Shown: piece by piece, positions 5,074-7,946 of the stretch | How positions within the stretch are numbered: position 1 is the first letter of the stretch | Layout of the letters: each line of letters starts with the position of its first letter | Source: an uncultured Mitsuokella sp. | Lineage (GTDB): Bacteria; Bacillota; Negativicutes; Selenomonadales; Selenomonadaceae | Length of the DNA stretch: 7,946 nucleotides | Direction: 5' to 3' | NCBI GenBank assembly: GCA_900770895.1 | Contig: CAAGMF010000213.1 | Span: forward strand, 1 to 7,946 | Translations under genes and position numbers: made by a program | The notes under the pieces: model-generated | Database searches by the model: none | Told to the model about the DNA's origin: nothing | The model's input: only the letters and a program-made list of their open reading frames with translations

Positions 5074-7521
5074 ATGCAAGTTTCGATGAAATGGCTGAGT
5101 GACTACATAGACCTCACTCTCTCTGGCGAGGAACTCGCCGATAAATACACGATGGCCGGTGTCCCGGTCGAGAATGTCATCCGCGCGGACGAGGGCCTCG
5201 ACAAGGTTGTGACGGGCCGCATCACGGAGATCAAGCCGCATCCGGACTCTGATCATCTGCAGATCTGCCAGCTCGACGTGGGTCAGTACCATGAGGGCAA
5301 TCTCCAGATCGTGACGGGCGCCCAGAATGTGGCTGAGGGCCAGATCGTACCGGTAGCGATGGTCGGCGCTCATCTGCCGAACGGTCAGAAGATTGCCAAG
5401 GGCAAGCTGCGCGGCGTGCCGTCCATCGGCATGCTCTGCTCGGCCGGCGAGCTTCATATGGACCTCACGAAGCTGACGGAGGAGCAGAAGAACGGTATCT
5501 ATATCCTGCCGGCGGATACTCCGGTCGGGGTACCGGCGGCCAGCGTGCTCGGCCTCGATGACGTCGTGCTCGAGTTCGAGCTCACGGCGAACCGCGGCGA
5601 TTGCTTCAGCGTCATCGGGCTCGTGCGCGAGGCCGGCGTCCTCACGGGCGCGGAGCCGCACTATCCGGAGATCGCCTGCAAAGAGGATGATGAGGCAAAG
5701 GCGGCCGACATGCTGCAAGTCGGCATCGAGGCCAATGACCTCTGCGATCGCTTCTCAGCCCGCATCGTGAAGAATGTGAAAATCGGTCCGTCTCCGGACT
5801 GGATGCAGCAGCGCCTCGAGGGGGCTGGCATCCGCGCAATCAACAATGTCGTCGATGTCACGAATTTCGTCATGATCGAGCTCGGACAGCCGATGCATGC
5901 CTATGACTACGACCAGATCGCCGGCCACAGCCTGACGGCGCGCCGGGCGGAGGCCGGGGAGAACCTGCACACGCTCGATGATTCCTCGCGCCTCGCGCAG
6001 GGCGGCGAGCTCGTCATCGCTGACGCGGAGAAGGCGGCCGGTCTCGCCGGCGTCATGGGCGGACTCGAGACCGAGATCACTGACGCTACGACGACGGTCG
6101 TGTTCGAGGCCGCTTCATTCAATGGCCCGAGCATCCGTCGCACGTCGCGTGCCTGCGGCCTGCACACGGAGGCCTCGGGACGCTTCGAGCGCGGCGTCGA
6201 TGTCACAAAGACGGTGCGTGCCCTCGATCGCGCCTGCCAGCTGTTGCAGGATATGGGTGCCTGTACGGTCGTACAGGGCGTGCTCGACGCCTATCCGGAG
6301 CCGAAACAGCCGGTGACGATCGACTTTACGGCAGCTCAGATCAACAGCCGTCTCGGCACGCAGCTCGCCGGCAGCGAGATGGTCGACATCCTCGAGAAGC
6401 TCGGCTTCGCGGTAGAGACCGTAGACGCGGCAGCGGAGAGCTATCACGTGACGGTGCCGAGCTGGCGCAATGACTGCACCTACTGGGAAGACCTCTCGGA
6501 GGAGGTCGCACGCATCCATGGCTTTGACAATATTGCCTCAACGACCCCGTTCGGCCGCGTCATGCAGGGCCGCCAGAGCGAGCGGCAGGATTTCATCGAC
6601 CGCACGAAGCATATCCTCGTCGATCTCGGCATGACGGAGGAGCTGTCGTTCAGCTTCACGAGCGTCGACATGCTCGACAAGCTGCGCGTGCCGCAGGACA
6701 GCCCGCTGCGCGAGGCCATACCGATCATGAATCCGTTCAGCGATGAGGCTCCGCTCGTGCGTACCTCGCTGCTGACGAGCATCATGGAGAACGCTCTGCG
6801 CAATCTGTCCCGCAAGAACATGGATATCAAGCTGTTCGATATCGCACCGGTATTCCATCCGCATGCCCTGCCGCTGACCGAGCTGCCGGATGAGCCTGTG
6901 AAGCTCGTCGGACTCATAACGGGCCGTCGCGATCCTGTGGGCTGGAATCAGTCGTCCGAGCAGGTCGATTTCTACGATATGAAAGGCATCGTCGAGCAGT
7001 ATCTCGAGCGCATGCATATCGCGAAATATACGGTTGAGGCTGGGGAGCATTTCGCGATGCATCCGGGCAAGACGGCGCTGTTCAAGAAGGGCCGCGAGGT
7101 GATCGCCGCGGTCGGCGAGCTCCATCCGGAGGTCGCCGCGAACTTCGGCCTGAAGCAGAAGGTCTATATATTCGAGATGGATGTCGCGACGCTCATGAAG
7201 TATGCGGGCAAGAAGATGCATCTGAAAGCCCTGCCGAAGTATCCGGCCATGGCGCGCGACCTCGCGCTCATCGTTGATCAGGATGTGGCGGTAGCCGATA
7301 TCGAGCGCGTCATAGCGAAGAGCGCCGGCAAGATGTTCCAGGGCGTCACGCTGTTCGATGTCTACAGCGGCAAGCAGGTGGACGAGGGCAAGAAGAGCCT
7401 CGCGTTCAACCTCGTGTTCCAGTCGAACGACCGTACGCTGACCGATGAGGAGACGGACGCCGCCGTGCAGAAAGTCCTGGCTGCGGTGCAGAAACAGTTT
7501 GCTGCCGAGCTGCGGGCCTGA
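5074..7521 (+). CDS. pheT: Phenylalanine--tRNA ligase beta subunit
   Basis: An 815-aa full-length beta subunit that binds tRNA, edits mischarged Tyr-tRNA-Phe and supports the alpha-subunit active site. Domains in order: B1 start MQVSMKWLSDYIDL; EMAP/OB-fold tRNA-binding domain at about 40-155 (VVTGRITEIKPHPDSDHLQICQLDVG); B3/B4 editing domain at about 215-390 (INNVVDVTNFVMIELGQPMHAYD, AGVMGG, EAASFNGPSIRRTSR, SGRFERGVD); B5 domain at about 410-480 (PSWRNDCTYWEDLSEEVARIHGFDNI); catalytic-like core at about 485-705 (MNPFSDEAPLVRTSLL); and the FDX-ACB anticodon-binding domain at about 720-813 (PKYPAMARDLALIVD, FQSNDRTLTDEE). GGGAGG (5058-5063) lies 10 nt before the ATG, and the gap to pheS is 20 nt. 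Expression should follow the T-box upstream of pheS. No missing motif or frameshift is seen. Confidence 0.99.
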   Translation: MQVSMKWLSDYIDLTLSGEELADKYTMAGVPVENVIRADEGLDKVVTGRITEIKPHPDSDHLQICQLDVGQYHEGNLQIVTGAQNVAEGQIVPVAMVGAHLPNGQKIAKGKLRGVPSIGMLCSAGELHMDLTKLTEEQKNGIYILPADTPVGVPAASVLGLDDVVLEFELTANRGDCFSVIGLVREAGVLTGAEPHYPEIACKEDDEAKAADMLQVGIEANDLCDRFSARIVKNVKIGPSPDWMQQRLEGAGIRAINNVVDVTNFVMIELGQPMHAYDYDQIAGHSLTARRAEAGENLHTLDDSSRLAQGGELVIADAEKAAGLAGVMGGLETEITDATTTVVFEAASFNGPSIRRTSRACGLHTEASGRFERGVDVTKTVRALDRACQLLQDMGACTVVQGVLDAYPEPKQPVTIDFTAAQINSRLGTQLAGSEMVDILEKLGFAVETVDAAAESYHVTVPSWRNDCTYWEDLSEEVARIHGFDNIASTTPFGRVMQGRQSERQDFIDRTKHILVDLGMTEELSFSFTSVDMLDKLRVPQDSPLREAIPIMNPFSDEAPLVRTSLLTSIMENALRNLSRKNMDIKLFDIAPVFHPHALPLTELPDEPVKLVGLITGRRDPVGWNQSSEQVDFYDMKGIVEQYLERMHIAKYTVEAGEHFAMHPGKTALFKKGREVIAAVGELHPEVAANFGLKQKVYIFEMDVATLMKYAGKKMHLKALPKYPAMARDLALIVDQDVAVADIERVIAKSAGKMFQGVTLFDVYSGKQVDEGKKSLAFNLVFQSNDRTLTDEETDAAVQKVLAAVQKQFAAELRA

Positions 7522-7536
7522 TAGAGGTGCTGAGAA

Positions 7537-7824
7537 ATGTCTGATACGGATCGGAAGGCAGCCGCGGCACAGACGCCAGCCAGGAAACTGGACCGGGTCG
7601 TGGTGGAGATATACGGTATAAGCTATCCGCTGCGCACCGACGAGCCGGAGAAAATGAAGAAACTGGCTCAGGAAGTCGATCAGCGCATGAAGGAGATCGC
7701 GCGCAGCATCCACAGCTTCGACGAGCGCCGCATCGCCGTGCTGGCGGCGCTGTCGCTGGCGGAGGAAAAGGCTGAGCTTCAGCAGGATTATGATGATCTC
7801 ATGTCGCTGCTGGACGAAAAGTAA
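7537..7824 (+). CDS. zapA: Cell division protein ZapA
   Basis: A 95-aa ZapA-family protein, which binds and cross-links FtsZ protofilaments at the division ring. A low-complexity N-terminus (1-17, Ala-rich) is followed by the globular domain with VVVEIYGISYPLRTDEPEKMKKLAQEVDQRMKEI (about 21-54) and the long C-terminal helix typical of the family, ERRIAVLAALSLAEEKAELQQDYDDLMSLLDEK (about 63-95), which forms a coiled coil in the dimer and tetramer. GAGGTG (7524-7529) lies 7 nt before the ATG. The gene is 15 nt after pheT with no promoter or terminator between, so it is likely co-transcribed with pheST and thus partly under T-box control. A strong terminator follows. Confidence 0.93.
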   Translation: MSDTDRKAAAAQTPARKLDRVVVEIYGISYPLRTDEPEKMKKLAQEVDQRMKEIARSIHSFDERRIAVLAALSLAEEKAELQQDYDDLMSLLDEK

Positions 7825-7846
7825 AATACCGGGTAATACCGACGGC

Positions 7847-7888
7847 ATAATAGCTGGATGACAGAAAAGGTCATCCAGCTATTATTAT
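7847..7888 (+). terminator. Intrinsic terminator after zapA
   Basis: ATAATAGCTGGATGAC (7847-7862) and its exact reverse complement (7870-7885) form a 16-bp stem with a 7-nt loop (AGAAAAG). The T-rich lower 3' arm and following TATG stand in for a U-tract, which is weaker than canonical. It sits 22 nt after the zapA stop and closes the pheS-pheT-zapA unit. It could act in both directions because the 5' arm is A-rich at its base. Confidence 0.8.
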
Positions 7889-7890
7889 GT

Positions 7891-7946
7891 CAACTACCCG
7901 CGACTGAAGTCGCGAGCTTGAGGGAATCTTTCGATACCTCAATTTG
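7891..7946. repeat. Hairpin with IS200/IS605-like end motif, element cut by window edge
   Basis: CGCGACT (7899-7905) and AGTCGCG (7908-7914) form a 7-bp stem with a GA loop, flanked by CAACTACC and AGCTTGAGGG. Short GC hairpins of the form CNGAAGN followed by GCTTG are familiar at the ends of IS200/IS605-family (tnpA/tnpB) elements. No transposase gene is visible because the window stops 32 nt later. The assignment rests on motif resemblance from memory, not on a search. It could instead be an intergenic repeat or a structured RNA. Confidence 0.35.

Noticed and set aside
4148..5718. Long minus-strand open frames (308 and 215 codons) opposite pheS and pheT
   Set aside because: Both are codon-aligned shadows of pheS and pheT with no recognisable domain or ribosome binding site.
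6538..7848. A 436-codon open frame on the minus strand opposite pheT and zapA
   Set aside because: Same register effect opposite pheT. It runs through two real genes and the intergenic gap, and its composition (rich in Leu, Arg, His, Asp) is typical of antisense translation.
1..7946. CRISPR array, tRNA or rRNA gene, toxin-antitoxin or defence system
   Set aside because: No regularly spaced direct repeats, cloverleaf sequences or relevant protein motifs were seen. The region is filled by housekeeping genes and their regulatory sites.

Overview
The window is chromosomal housekeeping DNA from a GC-rich bacterium, probably a Firmicute of the class Negativicutes (Selenomonas/Mitsuokella-like). 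The evidence for this is a tRNA-sensing T-box leader in front of pheST, strong AGGAGG-type ribosome binding sites, a bacterial-type PheS with a Cys4 cluster, the recA-recX and pheS-pheT-zapA arrangement, and strongly G/C-biased third codon positions. The class-level placement is an inference from gene order and base composition; no 16S or other marker is present.

Three transcription units can be read. (1) On the minus strand (1790 to 124), an Lrp/AsnC-family regulator is followed, with a 4-nt ATGA overlap, by a class I/II PLP aminotransferase. A rho-independent terminator (11-49) closes the unit. This resembles the AlaR/AlaT pair of Bacillus subtilis, which makes alanine. (2) On the plus strand, a divergent promoter with a perfect TATAAT drives recA, which overlaps recX by 8 nt. 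RecX is the usual modulator of RecA filaments. (3) Also on the plus strand, a promoter just after recX leads into a roughly 260-nt T-box riboswitch. Its specifier codon (TTC, Phe), stem III, UGGU acceptor-binding bulge, antiterminator and terminator can all be located. It controls pheS and pheT (both subunits of phenylalanyl-tRNA synthetase) and, by 15-nt spacing, zapA (FtsZ-ring assembly factor). A 16-bp hairpin ends this unit.

The last ~55 bases hold a small GC-rich hairpin followed by a motif that resembles the terminal hairpins of IS200/IS605-type elements. The element body, if any, lies outside the window. I found no CRISPR array, no tRNA or rRNA gene, no phage gene and no evident novel multi-gene system. 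The most informative signals are the T-box, a C8 homopolymer inside the Lrp regulator gene, palindromes in the divergent intergenic region, the lack of a canonical SOS box at recA, and the putative IS end at the right edge.
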